Shown piece by piece: positions 1-5,955 of a stretch of DNA of 16,912 nt. How positions within the stretch are numbered: position 1 is the stretch's first letter; each line of letters opens with the position of its first letter. This DNA comes from Glaciecola sp964446865 (lineage in GTDB: Bacteria; Pseudomonadota; Gammaproteobacteria; Enterobacterales; Alteromonadaceae), in NCBI GenBank assembly GCA_964446865.1, contig CAYURD010000091.1:1-16912 (forward strand), written 5' to 3'. The notes beneath the pieces were generated by a model that searched no databases, had not been told where the DNA came from, and saw only the letters and a list, made by a program, of their open reading frames with translations. The position numbers and the translations under genes were made by a program.

Positions 1-9
1 TATTCCCGC
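1..9 (-). tRNA. tRNA-Gly, first 9 bases only (cut by window edge)
   Basis: The minus strand reads GCGGGAATA up to the window edge, which is the 5' acceptor strand plus base 8-9 of bacterial tRNA-Gly(GCC). A strong promoter with the right spacing lies just upstream, and pgsA is followed by tRNA-Gly (glyW) in E. coli, so gene order supports the call. Nine bases cannot prove the isotype. Further tRNA genes (Cys, Leu in E. coli) may follow outside the window. Confidence 0.6.
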
Positions 10-26
10 TCTGAAATGTGCGGTGC

Positions 27-54
27 ATTCTACATGCAAAAAAAAAGCTGTCAA
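27..54 (-). promoter_or_regulatory. Strong sigma-70 promoter for the tRNA-Gly operon
   Basis: The minus strand shows a perfect -35 TTGACA (54 to 49), a 16-base spacer containing a run of nine T, and a -10 TAGAAT (32 to 27). The -10 is followed by a GC-rich discriminator, GCACCGC, which is typical of stable-RNA promoters under stringent control. The predicted start near 19-20 leaves a leader of about 10 bases before the tRNA. This promoter separates the tRNA from pgsA, so the tRNA does not depend on the uvrY-uvrC-pgsA transcript. Confidence 0.8.
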
Positions 55-128
55 CTACAAATACGCCTAAAAATAACTGTTCAGTCAAATTTTAAACGAT
101 TAAGCTTAAAACCCACTTTTTATCGCAA

Positions 129-698
129 TTACTTCTGTGCAGACAGGGTTTTCCATGCTGCTACAGTGTAAATAACCATTGACCACAAAGACAACACTGC
201 CGCGATATACAACAATATTTTTCCTAAGCTAACCCAATAAATGGGAAAGCCCATAAAATATTCGAGGCCCGACAATAAGCCAATTAAGGCAAGCATTTGG
301 GCTGCGGTTTTTGCTTTACCAATAAAGCTTACTTTCACTAAATTAGTGGCGCCCTGTTGAGACATCCATTCACGTAGGGCCGAAATATAGATTTCTCTCA
401 TTAATAATACGATTGCTGGCACGGTAATATACAAACTATTATATTCATGTGTGATCATCAATAATGCGGCAGCGACAATAAGCTTATCAGCGACAGGGTC
501 TAAAAAAGCCCCAAATGGACTCGATTGTTTTAAACGCCGTGCTAAATATCCATCAAACCAGTCAGTAATAGCAGCGAACCAAAATATAAAAGCGCCCGCT
601 TCGTGCGCCCAACGCCAATCTAAAAAGTATACGGAGACAAATACGGGTATTAATAATACGCGTAATAAGGTGATAATATTGGGTATTGTCCAGATCAC
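129..698 (-). CDS. pgsA: CDP-diacylglycerol-glycerol-3-phosphate 3-phosphatidyltransferase
   Basis: This inner-membrane enzyme makes phosphatidylglycerol phosphate from CDP-diacylglycerol and glycerol 3-phosphate, the committed step to phosphatidylglycerol and cardiolipin. The 189-residue protein has the complete CDP-alcohol phosphatidyltransferase signature: D49-G50, A53-R54, G63, D67 and D71 with the family spacing. Several hydrophobic segments (about 5-25, 35-47, 73-98, 130-150 and 155-180) fit a multi-pass membrane protein. The start is GTG at 698, which places the typical 'IPNIITLLRV' opening at the N-terminus; an AGAG-like ribosome-binding site lies upstream. It follows uvrC by 56 bases in the order uvrY-uvrC-pgsA, known from E. 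coli. I see no clear terminator in the 120 bases after it. Confidence 0.96.
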   Translation of the reverse strand: MIWTIPNIITLLRVLLIPVFVSVYFLDWRWAHEAGAFIFWFAAITDWFDGYLARRLKQSSPFGAFLDPVADKLIVAAALLMITHEYNSLYITVPAIVLLMREIYISALREWMSQQGATNLVKVSFIGKAKTAAQMLALIGLLSGLEYFMGFPIYWVSLGKILLYIAAVLSLWSMVIYTVAAWKTLSAQK

Positions 699-754
699 GT
701 TTCAACTCTATCTTAAACTACATTTCTGCTTGTATGATAACAGAACTTATCGTG

Positions 755-2587
755 CTATGAATGCAAATAATCATAAATCATATCGGCTAACTCAGGACTA
801 ATGCCCGGTACTTTTGATATTTCGTTTTTACTGGCTTTTTTAAGGCCGTGTAATCCGCCAGTATATTTCAATAAGGCCTGACGCTTTTTAGGCCCAATAC
901 CGGGTATTTCTTGCAAGGGCGACGTGTTTTTCACTTTTTGTCGACGCGCACGATGGCCACTAATAGCAAAACGGTGCGACTCATCTCTTATATGCTGTAC
1001 TAAGTGCAGACCGGGTGAATCACTCTCGACCGCAATGGTGTCGTGCGAATAAGCAAGAATAAGCGTTTCTAAACCAGGCTTACGTGTCGTACCCTTGGCC
1101 ACACCAAGCATCAATGGTTTTTTATCATCCGGCCAGTCTTTAAAATGCGACTCAGCTTGCGATAACTGCCCTTTCCCCCCATCTATGAGCAAAAGATCAG
1201 GCAATTTTGCGTCTTGGCTGGGCGATTTATATCGACGTTTTAAAGCCTGCGCCATGGCCGCATAATCATCACCCGGCGTAATACCATCAATATTAAAGGT
1301 GCGATAATCTGACTTTAAGGGCCCGCTTCTATCAAATACAACACATGACGCAACCGTTTGCTGACCTGAAGTATGGGAAATATCAAAACACTCCATGCGC
1401 TTAATAGGAGAATCAAGCTCCAGTGTTTTTTCTAAATCGGTGAAACGCGCAAAAATGGACTTCTGTTGGTTTTGCTGGGTTTCTAACGAATTTTCAGCAT
1501 TTTTATTAGCAATCTCTAGGTACTTGCGTTTTTCATCACGTGCGCCTTCATAAAAATGTACCTTATAATTTGCTTCTTTGCTTAGTACCTTTTCGACACT
1601 CGCCATGTCATTAAACTTTATTGGCAATACAATCTGTTTAGGAATGAGCTTGTTTCCCGCTAGGTAAAATTGCAAAATAAACGACTCAAAGACTTCTTCA
1701 CTACTACTATCTCGAGGGATTTTAGGGAAAAATGACTTACTGCCAAGTACTTGGTTATCACGAATAAAGATACCAAAAATACACGCGATACCGTTTCGAA
1801 AGGAAAAGCCAAACACGTCTAATTCTTGTTGTGTACCTGCCACAAATTGTTGCTCTTGAACTTTGCGTAATGCACTAATTTGGTCTCTATATCGGGCCGC
1901 CGCTTCGAAATTCAGCGATTCGCTAGCACCTTCCATGCGAGTAACTAGCGTCGAAATTACCTGCGCGTTTTTGCCCTTCAGAAATAGCTTGGCGAGCTTA
2001 ACCTGTTCTGAATATTCTTCATCGCTAACAATTCCTTCCACACACGGCGCACTGCAGCGTTTCATTTGATATTGTAAACAAGGTCTAGAGCGAGCGCGGT
2101 AATAGCTATCTTCGCATTGACGAACCGGAAAAATTCGTTGCATAGAGCGCAAACTTTCGCGCACTGACCAAGCGCTTGGGTATGGGCCAAAGTACTCGCC
2201 CTTTCGTTTTTTAGGACCTCTATGAAAGCTTAAGCGAGGGTGTTCGTGGTCAGAAATAAAGATAAAGGGGTACGATTTGTCATCTCTCAAAACAACGTTG
2301 TAACGTGGACGATACTTTTTGATGTAGTTGTTTTCTAAAAGAAAGGCTTCGGTCTCGCTCGATACTACGGTGACATCCATATTGTGGATGTTTTTAACAA
2401 GTGTTTGGGTTTTTGCGTTGTCTACTGTTTTACGAAAATAACTGCTAACGCGTTTCTTGAGGTTTTTTGCTTTACCAACGTATATGACACCACCCTTGAT
2501 GTCATACATCCTGTAAACACCGGGCTGCTCAGTTAAATGTTTTAAAAACCCTTCATAATCGAAGGGTGTTACATCAGCATCTGACAT
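755..2587 (-). CDS. uvrC: Excinuclease ABC subunit C
   Basis: UvrC makes the dual incision 3' and 5' of a DNA lesion in nucleotide excision repair after UvrA and UvrB load. The 610 residues match the usual length. The N-terminal GIY-YIG nuclease has G23-V-Y and Y36-V-G. Four cysteines at 158, 170, 178 and 182 keep the 12/8/4 spacing of the iron-sulfur ligands reported for E. coli UvrC. A UVR domain for UvrB contact sits at about 214-249. The RNase H-like nuclease shows D402, D441, D469 and H538, and a C-terminal helix-hairpin-helix pair covers about 556-608. Its ATG directly abuts the TAA of uvrY with no intervening base, so the two are almost certainly translated from one message. The stop codon is TAG. 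Confidence 0.98.
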   Translation of the reverse strand: MSDADVTPFDYEGFLKHLTEQPGVYRMYDIKGGVIYVGKAKNLKKRVSSYFRKTVDNAKTQTLVKNIHNMDVTVVSSETEAFLLENNYIKKYRPRYNVVLRDDKSYPFIFISDHEHPRLSFHRGPKKRKGEYFGPYPSAWSVRESLRSMQRIFPVRQCEDSYYRARSRPCLQYQMKRCSAPCVEGIVSDEEYSEQVKLAKLFLKGKNAQVISTLVTRMEGASESLNFEAAARYRDQISALRKVQEQQFVAGTQQELDVFGFSFRNGIACIFGIFIRDNQVLGSKSFFPKIPRDSSSEEVFESFILQFYLAGNKLIPKQIVLPIKFNDMASVEKVLSKEANYKVHFYEGARDEKRKYLEIANKNAENSLETQQNQQKSIFARFTDLEKTLELDSPIKRMECFDISHTSGQQTVASCVVFDRSGPLKSDYRTFNIDGITPGDDYAAMAQALKRRYKSPSQDAKLPDLLLIDGGKGQLSQAESHFKDWPDDKKPLMLGVAKGTTRKPGLETLILAYSHDTIAVESDSPGLHLVQHIRDESHRFAISGHRARRQKVKNTSPLQEIPGIGPKKRQALLKYTGGLHGLKKASKNEISKVPGISPELADMIYDYLHS

Positions 2588-3229
2588 TTATGCACTTGAT
2601 TGTATGATTTTATGGCGTAATGCTAAATGCGTAAGCTCAACGTCAGATTCGATGTCTAATTTAGCAAATAAGCGATAACGATAAGTATTGACCGTTTTGG
2701 CGCTAATATTAAGATGTTTAGCGATCTCCGGCACTTTTACTGCGCGCGTTAACATCATGGTAATTTCTAGTTCTCGCTCGCTCAATTGATCAAAGGGGTT
2801 ATCGCTTTGCGGAGAAAGTTGCCCAATCGCAATAACTTGCGCTATTTCAGGTGAGATATATTTTTGCCCAGAATGGACTTTGTAAATGGCATCGACCATT
2901 TCGCGAGGCTCTGCATCTTTCGTTAAAAATCCATGTGCCCCAGCCTGCATGATGCGCGTGGGTAATGGATTATCTTTGTGCATCGACACGCAAATTACGC
3001 GCGCTGAATCACAAATTCTAAGCACTTTTCGCGTTGCTTCAAGCCCACCAATTCCTGGCATGCTAATATCCATTAACACGATATCAGGGCTATTTTTGCG
3101 GCAATAATCAACCGCTGCCTCACCAGAGCCGAGCTCAGCGATGATATCGAAATCTTTTACATCCTTTAAAATTCTAACTATCCCTGTTCGAACGAGGTCG
3201 TGGTCATCAACCACTAATATTTTGATCAC
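2588..3229 (-). CDS. uvrY: UvrY/GacA-family response regulator
   Basis: This is a NarL/FixJ-type two-component regulator and the likely partner of a BarA/GacS sensor kinase; in relatives it drives small RNAs that titrate CsrA. The receiver domain (about 1-120) has D8-D9, the phosphoryl acceptor D54 in 'VLMDISMPG', S82 and K104. A LuxR-type helix-turn-helix lies at about 147-208, with 'LSERELEI' and 'SAKTVNTYRYRLFAKL'. The length of 213 is close to E. coli UvrY (218). The start is GTG at 3229. Linkage to uvrC supports the uvrY name rather than a generic regulator; GacA is the same protein in pseudomonads. The 186 bases between it and tRNA-Ser are AT-rich and must hold its promoter, but I could not pick a convincing -35/-10 pair there. 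Confidence 0.95.
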   Translation of the reverse strand: MIKILVVDDHDLVRTGIVRILKDVKDFDIIAELGSGEAAVDYCRKNSPDIVLMDISMPGIGGLEATRKVLRICDSARVICVSMHKDNPLPTRIMQAGAHGFLTKDAEPREMVDAIYKVHSGQKYISPEIAQVIAIGQLSPQSDNPFDQLSERELEITMMLTRAVKVPEIAKHLNISAKTVNTYRYRLFAKLDIESDVELTHLALRHKIIQSSA

Positions 3230-3375
3230 GTCTTAAACCTACTTTGAACAAATGGAACTTACCAGCCATTCGACATATTACAATGAGATGCAAAAAACGA
3301 CTATTATTTTTTTGTATAAATAATGAGAACTATGACTAATCGGCAAACTTCATGCTGGAATAAAAATGCGAGTAC

Positions 3376-3409
3376 AAAAAAAGCCGCTAATCAGTATTAG
3401 CGGCTTTTT
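3376..3409 (-). terminator. Rho-independent terminator of tRNA-Ser
   Basis: An 8-bp stem (GCCGCTAA / TTAGCGGC, 3383-3390 and 3397-3404) with a 6-base loop is flanked by seven A on one side and five T on the other. On the minus strand it begins 12 bases after the tRNA CCA and ends in a run of seven T, so it terminates tRNA-Ser before uvrY. The A/T tracts on both sides make it potentially bidirectional, but I see no plus-strand gene that would use it. Confidence 0.88.
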
Positions 3410-3415
3410 ACAATA

Positions 3416-3507
3416 TGGCGGAGAGCGAGGGATTCGAACCCCCGGTACGTTTGACCGTACGTCTGATTTCAAGTCAGGTGCATTCAACCAGGCTCTGCCA
3501 GCTCTCC
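3416..3507 (-). tRNA. tRNA-Ser (anticodon TGA)
   Basis: A class II tRNA with encoded CCA folds cleanly. It has a 7-bp acceptor stem GGAGAGC/GCTCTCC with discriminator G, a short D arm and an anticodon loop CTTGAAA (anticodon TGA at 3471-3469). The long variable arm has a GTACG/CGTAC stem and a GTCAAA loop, and the T loop is TTCGAAT. The TGA anticodon reads UCA and other UCN serine codons. One oddity is that the top pair of the anticodon stem (27-43) is C-A rather than Watson-Crick. It lies beside yccA, as serT does in E. coli, but is transcribed divergently from yccA. Confidence 0.97.
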
Positions 3508-3518
3508 AAGAGGTGCGC

Positions 3519-3547
3519 ATATTAAAAGCGAATGACGTAGATGTAAA
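3519..3547 (-). promoter_or_regulatory. Sigma-70 promoter for tRNA-Ser
   Basis: The minus strand shows -35 TTTACA (3547 to 3542), exactly 17 bases of spacer, and -10 TAATAT (3524 to 3519). A GC-rich discriminator GCGCACC follows, like that at the tRNA-Gly promoter. The predicted start is about 5 bases before the mature tRNA end. Confidence 0.7.
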
Positions 3548-3638
3548 GGCTAAAATATAAAAAACTTCATAAAAATATGTTAACCGCAGGTTTTTTGACC
3601 TTTATTTACAAAAATATACGCTTTTTATTCGAAAAATC

Positions 3639-3667
3639 TTGAAATTTTGAACCAAACACCTTACATA
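3639..3667 (+). promoter_or_regulatory. Candidate promoter for yccA
   Basis: TTGAAA (3639-3644), a 17-base spacer and TACATA (3662-3667) fit a sigma-70 promoter and would give a leader of about 80 bases before the yccA start. The preceding base makes CTTGAAA, the core of a sigma-32 -35 element, but the matching heat-shock -10 (CCCCAT-type) is poor, so heat-shock control is only a possibility. The region is AT-rich, which raises the chance of a random match. Confidence 0.45.
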
Positions 3668-3751
3668 TACACTAATAATTACATTAGCAGCATGCTAGTT
3701 AATTAGAGTAAATATACTCAAGCATTATTTTTAGATTATTGGAGAACAAAA

Positions 3752-4411
3752 ATGGACAATCGTACTTTGTCTTCTGCCGCTAGTGAAAGTTCAGCGATAG
3801 AGATTAATAAGGTGCTTCGCAATACATATATGCTACTGGGATTGACTATCGCTTTTAGTGCGGTAACAGCAACAATGGCAGTATTGTTAGACGTAAGACA
3901 GCCTTGGGGCTTGATCTTCTTTGTAGGCGCGATCATCAGTATGTTTGTGGTAAGTAAAAAAGCGAATTCTGCCTCAGGCTTGATTTGGGTGTTCGTGTTT
4001 ACCGGTTTAATGGGTGCTTCAATCGGCCCTATGCTACTTCAATTCCTCGACGCAAACATGGGCCACTTGATTGGTCAGGCACTAGGCGGCACTGCGGTCG
4101 TGTTCTTTTCATTGTCTGCTTACGCTTTAATTTCAAAGAAAGATTTCAGCTTTTTAGGCGGATTTTTAATGGTGGGGCTAGTAGTCGCACTTATCGGTAT
4201 GATTGCTAATTTCTTTTTTGCCATTCCAGCAATGAGCATGGCAATGAGTGCTTTGATTATCTTTATCATGTCGGGTTTTATTCTGTTTGATACAAGTCGA
4301 ATCATAAACGGTGGCGAAAGAAACTATATCCTCGCTACTGTCGGATTGTACTTAAACATATATAATATCTTTGTACACTTACTAGCATTGCTAGGAATGT
4401 CTGAAGACTGA
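3752..4411 (+). CDS. yccA: Bax inhibitor-1 family inner-membrane protein, FtsH modulator
   Basis: YccA is a multi-pass inner-membrane protein that binds the FtsH protease and slows degradation of substrates such as jammed SecY. The 219 residues equal the E. coli length. Seven hydrophobic segments lie at about 30-48, 52-68, 76-95, 105-125, 133-155, 160-178 and 192-214. The C-terminal segment carries the family pattern 'ILFDTSRIINGG' and 'LYLNIYNIFVHLLALLG'. A clear ribosome-binding site GGAGAA sits 5-11 bases before ATG. A strong terminator follows the stop directly. It neighbours tRNA-Ser and the tus genes, close to the E. coli tusE-yccA-serT arrangement, which supports YccA rather than another BI-1 paralogue. 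Confidence 0.93.
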   Translation: MDNRTLSSAASESSAIEINKVLRNTYMLLGLTIAFSAVTATMAVLLDVRQPWGLIFFVGAIISMFVVSKKANSASGLIWVFVFTGLMGASIGPMLLQFLDANMGHLIGQALGGTAVVFFSLSAYALISKKDFSFLGGFLMVGLVVALIGMIANFFFAIPAMSMAMSALIIFIMSGFILFDTSRIINGGERNYILATVGLYLNIYNIFVHLLALLGMSED

Positions 4412-4423
4412 GCTAAGTTTTTT

Positions 4424-4451
4424 AAAAACGCCCCTTTATTGGGGCGTTTTT
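4424..4451 (+). terminator. Rho-independent terminator after yccA
   Basis: An 11-bp stem AAAAACGCCCC / GGGGCGTTTTT with a 6-base TTTATT loop starts 12 bases after the yccA stop and ends in a T run. It lies between yccA and tusD, only 38 bases before the tusD ATG, so it sets the boundary between yccA and the tus operon. Confidence 0.88.
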
Positions 4452-4489
4452 GTTTATACTACAAGCATAATTATTTTGTTGATAACACT

Positions 4490-4879
4490 ATGAAGACGCA
4501 TTCATTTACTATTATGGTCAGTAAGAGCCCTTTCGATAGCCGAAACGCCGAGAATGCTATGCGCTTTTGTGAGGCTGCTTTACGCAAAGGCCATGATGTT
4601 GACCAAGTGTTTTTTTACCAAAGTGGTATACATAATGCCTCGCGTTTACTCATGCCCAATAGCGATGAAATCAATATTTACCAAAAGTGGTGTGATTTAC
4701 ATGACCAATATGATGTAAAGCTCAATGTTTGCATCACAGCGGCCGCGCGCCGAGGTGTTGTTGATAAAGAGTTAGCATACGATACTATTGCTGCCAATCT
4801 TCAGGCGCCGTTTCAACAGGTTGGATTAACGGAATACTTTGCATCAATCGCTGATGGCAGCATGAGCATACAACTATGA
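4490..4879 (+). CDS. tusD: Sulfurtransferase TusD (sulfur relay for tRNA 2-thiouridine)
   Basis: TusD receives persulfide sulfur from IscS via TusA and, as part of the TusBCD hexamer, passes it to TusE for 2-thiouridine formation at the wobble base of tRNA-Lys, -Glu and -Gln. The product is 129 residues (128 in E. coli). The catalytic cysteine is C81 in 'LNVCITAAARRGV', matching C78 of E. coli TusD. The family features 'VFFYQSGIHNA' and 'SRLLMPNSDE' are also present. I chose ATG at 4490. An upstream TTG at 4439 extends the frame by 17 residues but lies inside the yccA terminator, and the family N-terminus fits the shorter form. No good ribosome-binding site is visible. Its stop overlaps the tusC start by 4 bases (ATGA). 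Confidence 0.94.
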   Translation: MKTHSFTIMVSKSPFDSRNAENAMRFCEAALRKGHDVDQVFFYQSGIHNASRLLMPNSDEINIYQKWCDLHDQYDVKLNVCITAAARRGVVDKELAYDTIAANLQAPFQQVGLTEYFASIADGSMSIQL

Positions 4880-5247
4880 ATGCGCTCAACATCCCGTACA
4901 TAGTCATTAAAACAACCCAGCCGCCCTATTCTACTAGCTCGTCTGTTGACGCTCTTGAAGCCGCAATGGCGGCATCGAACATTGGTATTAAGGTAATCTT
5001 TGTTTTTGCAGACGATGGCGTATATCAGTTAAATGAAACCCAAGAAGCTGCCATAATCGAGCATAAAAGCATATACAAGCGTTTAAAAGCATTACCCTTG
5101 TTTGATATTGACGATGTATATGTACAGGCTACTGCAGTGATTGCACGCAATATCAATTTGGAAGCTTGCGAGATAGACTACAAGCTACATGATGACGAGT
5201 CACTTTGTAATGTCTATTCAAGTGCCCAGCAGGTCTTAGTTTTTTAA
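4876..5247 (+). CDS. tusC: Sulfur relay subunit TusC (DsrF-like)
   Basis: TusC is a non-catalytic DsrE/DsrF-fold subunit of the cytoplasmic TusBCD complex. The 123 residues are close to E. coli TusC (119). Recognisable family features are the N-terminal 'YIVIKTTQPPYSTSSS', 'ALEAAMAAS', the 'VFVFADDGVYQL' segment, and 'ALPLFDIDDVYVQATAV', with the usual hydrophobic '-VLVF' end. Residues are diverged from E. coli outside these blocks. The start overlaps the tusD stop (ATGA) and the stop overlaps the tusB start (TAATG), so the three genes are translationally coupled, as expected for subunits made in equal amounts. Confidence 0.92.
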   Translation: MNALNIPYIVIKTTQPPYSTSSSVDALEAAMAASNIGIKVIFVFADDGVYQLNETQEAAIIEHKSIYKRLKALPLFDIDDVYVQATAVIARNINLEACEIDYKLHDDESLCNVYSSAQQVLVF

Positions 5248-5513
5248 TGTTGATTCAATTATTAGTAAACAAACCCGAACTAGTGGTGCCTTTTTTACCT
5301 ACAGGTACAGAAACCGCCACTATTGTACTTTTACAAGACGGTGTTTATAGTGCTCAAAATTTACATAAGCACTTTCCTCAATTAGTGATTTATGCGATTT
5401 CTGATGATTGGCAATGCGCTGGCTTGCCAAATCAGCCCGCGATTACCTTGATTTCTTACGAACAATGGGTGGATTTATGTGGCGAGAATCAACCCGTCAT
5501 TACGCTTCAATAA
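5247..5513 (+). CDS. tusB: Sulfur relay subunit TusB (DsrH-like)
   Basis: TusB is the smallest subunit of the TusBCD sulfur-transfer hexamer. The 88-residue product is slightly shorter than E. coli TusB (95). It carries the DsrH-family hallmark 'LLQDGVYSA' (about 29-37) and 'VIYAISDDWQCAGL', plus a C-terminal 'ITLISYEQWVDL' matching the 'ILIDYTDFVRL' block of E. coli. Its ATG shares one base with the tusC TAA. Sequence divergence in this small family is high, but position and the LLQDGV block make the call safe. Seventy bases separate it from tusE. Confidence 0.9.
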   Translation: MLIQLLVNKPELVVPFLPTGTETATIVLLQDGVYSAQNLHKHFPQLVIYAISDDWQCAGLPNQPAITLISYEQWVDLCGENQPVITLQ

Positions 5514-5560
5514 TTGCTAACACTGACTGATTCTCTTTTTAAACGTTAACATATTAATTA

Positions 5561-5587
5561 ATGGACAAACGTAAAAACAAGCAATGA
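5561..5587 (+). other. Possible 8-codon leader ORF overlapping the tusE start
   Basis: An ATG at 5561 opens an 8-codon frame (MDKRKNKQ) whose TGA at 5585-5587 overlaps the tusE ATG at 5584-5586 in an ATGA arrangement. No Shine-Dalgarno sequence precedes it, so translation is unproven. It may be chance; see findings for why its codon content is interesting. Confidence 0.2.
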
Positions 5588-5925
5588 CTACACATTCAAT
5601 TACCGTTAATCAGCAAATTCTCTTCACCGACAAAGAAGGCTATTTGACTGACGTTTCGTCTTGGTCAACAGATGTTGCTCTTTGCATTGCAGAGCTTGAA
5701 AATATTGAAATGAATGAAGAGCGCTGGCAAGTGGTTAATTTTGTGCGTGAGTTTTATTTAGAATACGACACTAGCCCAGCCATTAGAGCGCTTGTAAAAG
5801 CCTTACAACTAAAATATGGACCAGAAAAAGGCAATAGCCGCTACTTGTATCGCTTGTTTCCCAAAGGACCCGCCAAAATAGCAACAAAAATAGCAGGCCT
5901 GCCAAAGCCTGCTAAATGTTTATGA
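5584..5925 (+). CDS. tusE: Sulfurtransferase TusE (DsrC family)
   Basis: TusE accepts sulfur from TusD and hands it to MnmA, which forms 2-thiouridine at tRNA position 34. The 113 residues (109 in E. coli) include 'GYLTDVSSWS', 'VREFYLEYDTSPAIRALVKAL', 'KGNSRYLYRLFPKGPAK' and the C-terminal 'IAGLPKPAKCL' with the catalytic cysteine C112 at the penultimate position. The second cysteine that true DsrC proteins carry 10 residues before it is absent, so this is TusE and not a sulfite-reduction DsrC. The ribosome-binding site is weak. The last codons form an inverted repeat that also works as a terminator for the opposite strand. It converges with serS, with only 30 bases between the stops. Confidence 0.96.
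   Translation: MTTHSITVNQQILFTDKEGYLTDVSSWSTDVALCIAELENIEMNEERWQVVNFVREFYLEYDTSPAIRALVKALQLKYGPEKGNSRYLYRLFPKGPAKIATKIAGLPKPAKCL
5887..5913 (-). terminator. Terminator of the ftsK-lolA-rarA-crcB-serS unit, inside tusE
   Basis: On the minus strand a 7-bp stem AGCAGGC / GCCTGCT (5913-5907 and 5898-5892) with an 8-base loop is followed by ATTTTTG. It begins 42 bases after the serS stop and lies wholly within the tusE reading frame on the other strand. No T run follows on the plus strand, so it should act only on serS transcription. Confidence 0.6.
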
Positions 5926-5955
5926 GATCAATAATTGTCGCTATATAAAAGCTGC

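Noticed and set aside
100..109. TTAAGCTTAA palindrome after pgsA
   Set aside because: A 10-base AT-rich palindrome without supporting structure is expected by chance.
451..801. 116-residue plus-strand frame opposite pgsA and the uvrC end
   Set aside because: It is antisense to two clear genes, has low-complexity composition and no homology I recognise.
3366..3560. Plus-strand 64-residue reading frame containing 'GERGIRTPGTFDRTSDFKSGAFNQ'
   Set aside because: It is the antisense translation of tRNA-Ser plus its terminator, a well-known false protein in databases.
4439..4489. Longer TusD start (TTG at 4439, 17 extra residues)
   Set aside because: It begins inside the yccA terminator stem, and TusD homologues start at the equivalent of 4490.
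5892..5913. The tusE-end hairpin as a terminator for tusE itself
   Set aside because: On the plus strand it lies before the stop codon and no T run follows, so only the minus-strand reading makes sense.
5584..5925. tusE as a dissimilatory DsrC
   Set aside because: Only the penultimate cysteine is present; the second DsrC cysteine is missing and no dsrAB genes are nearby.
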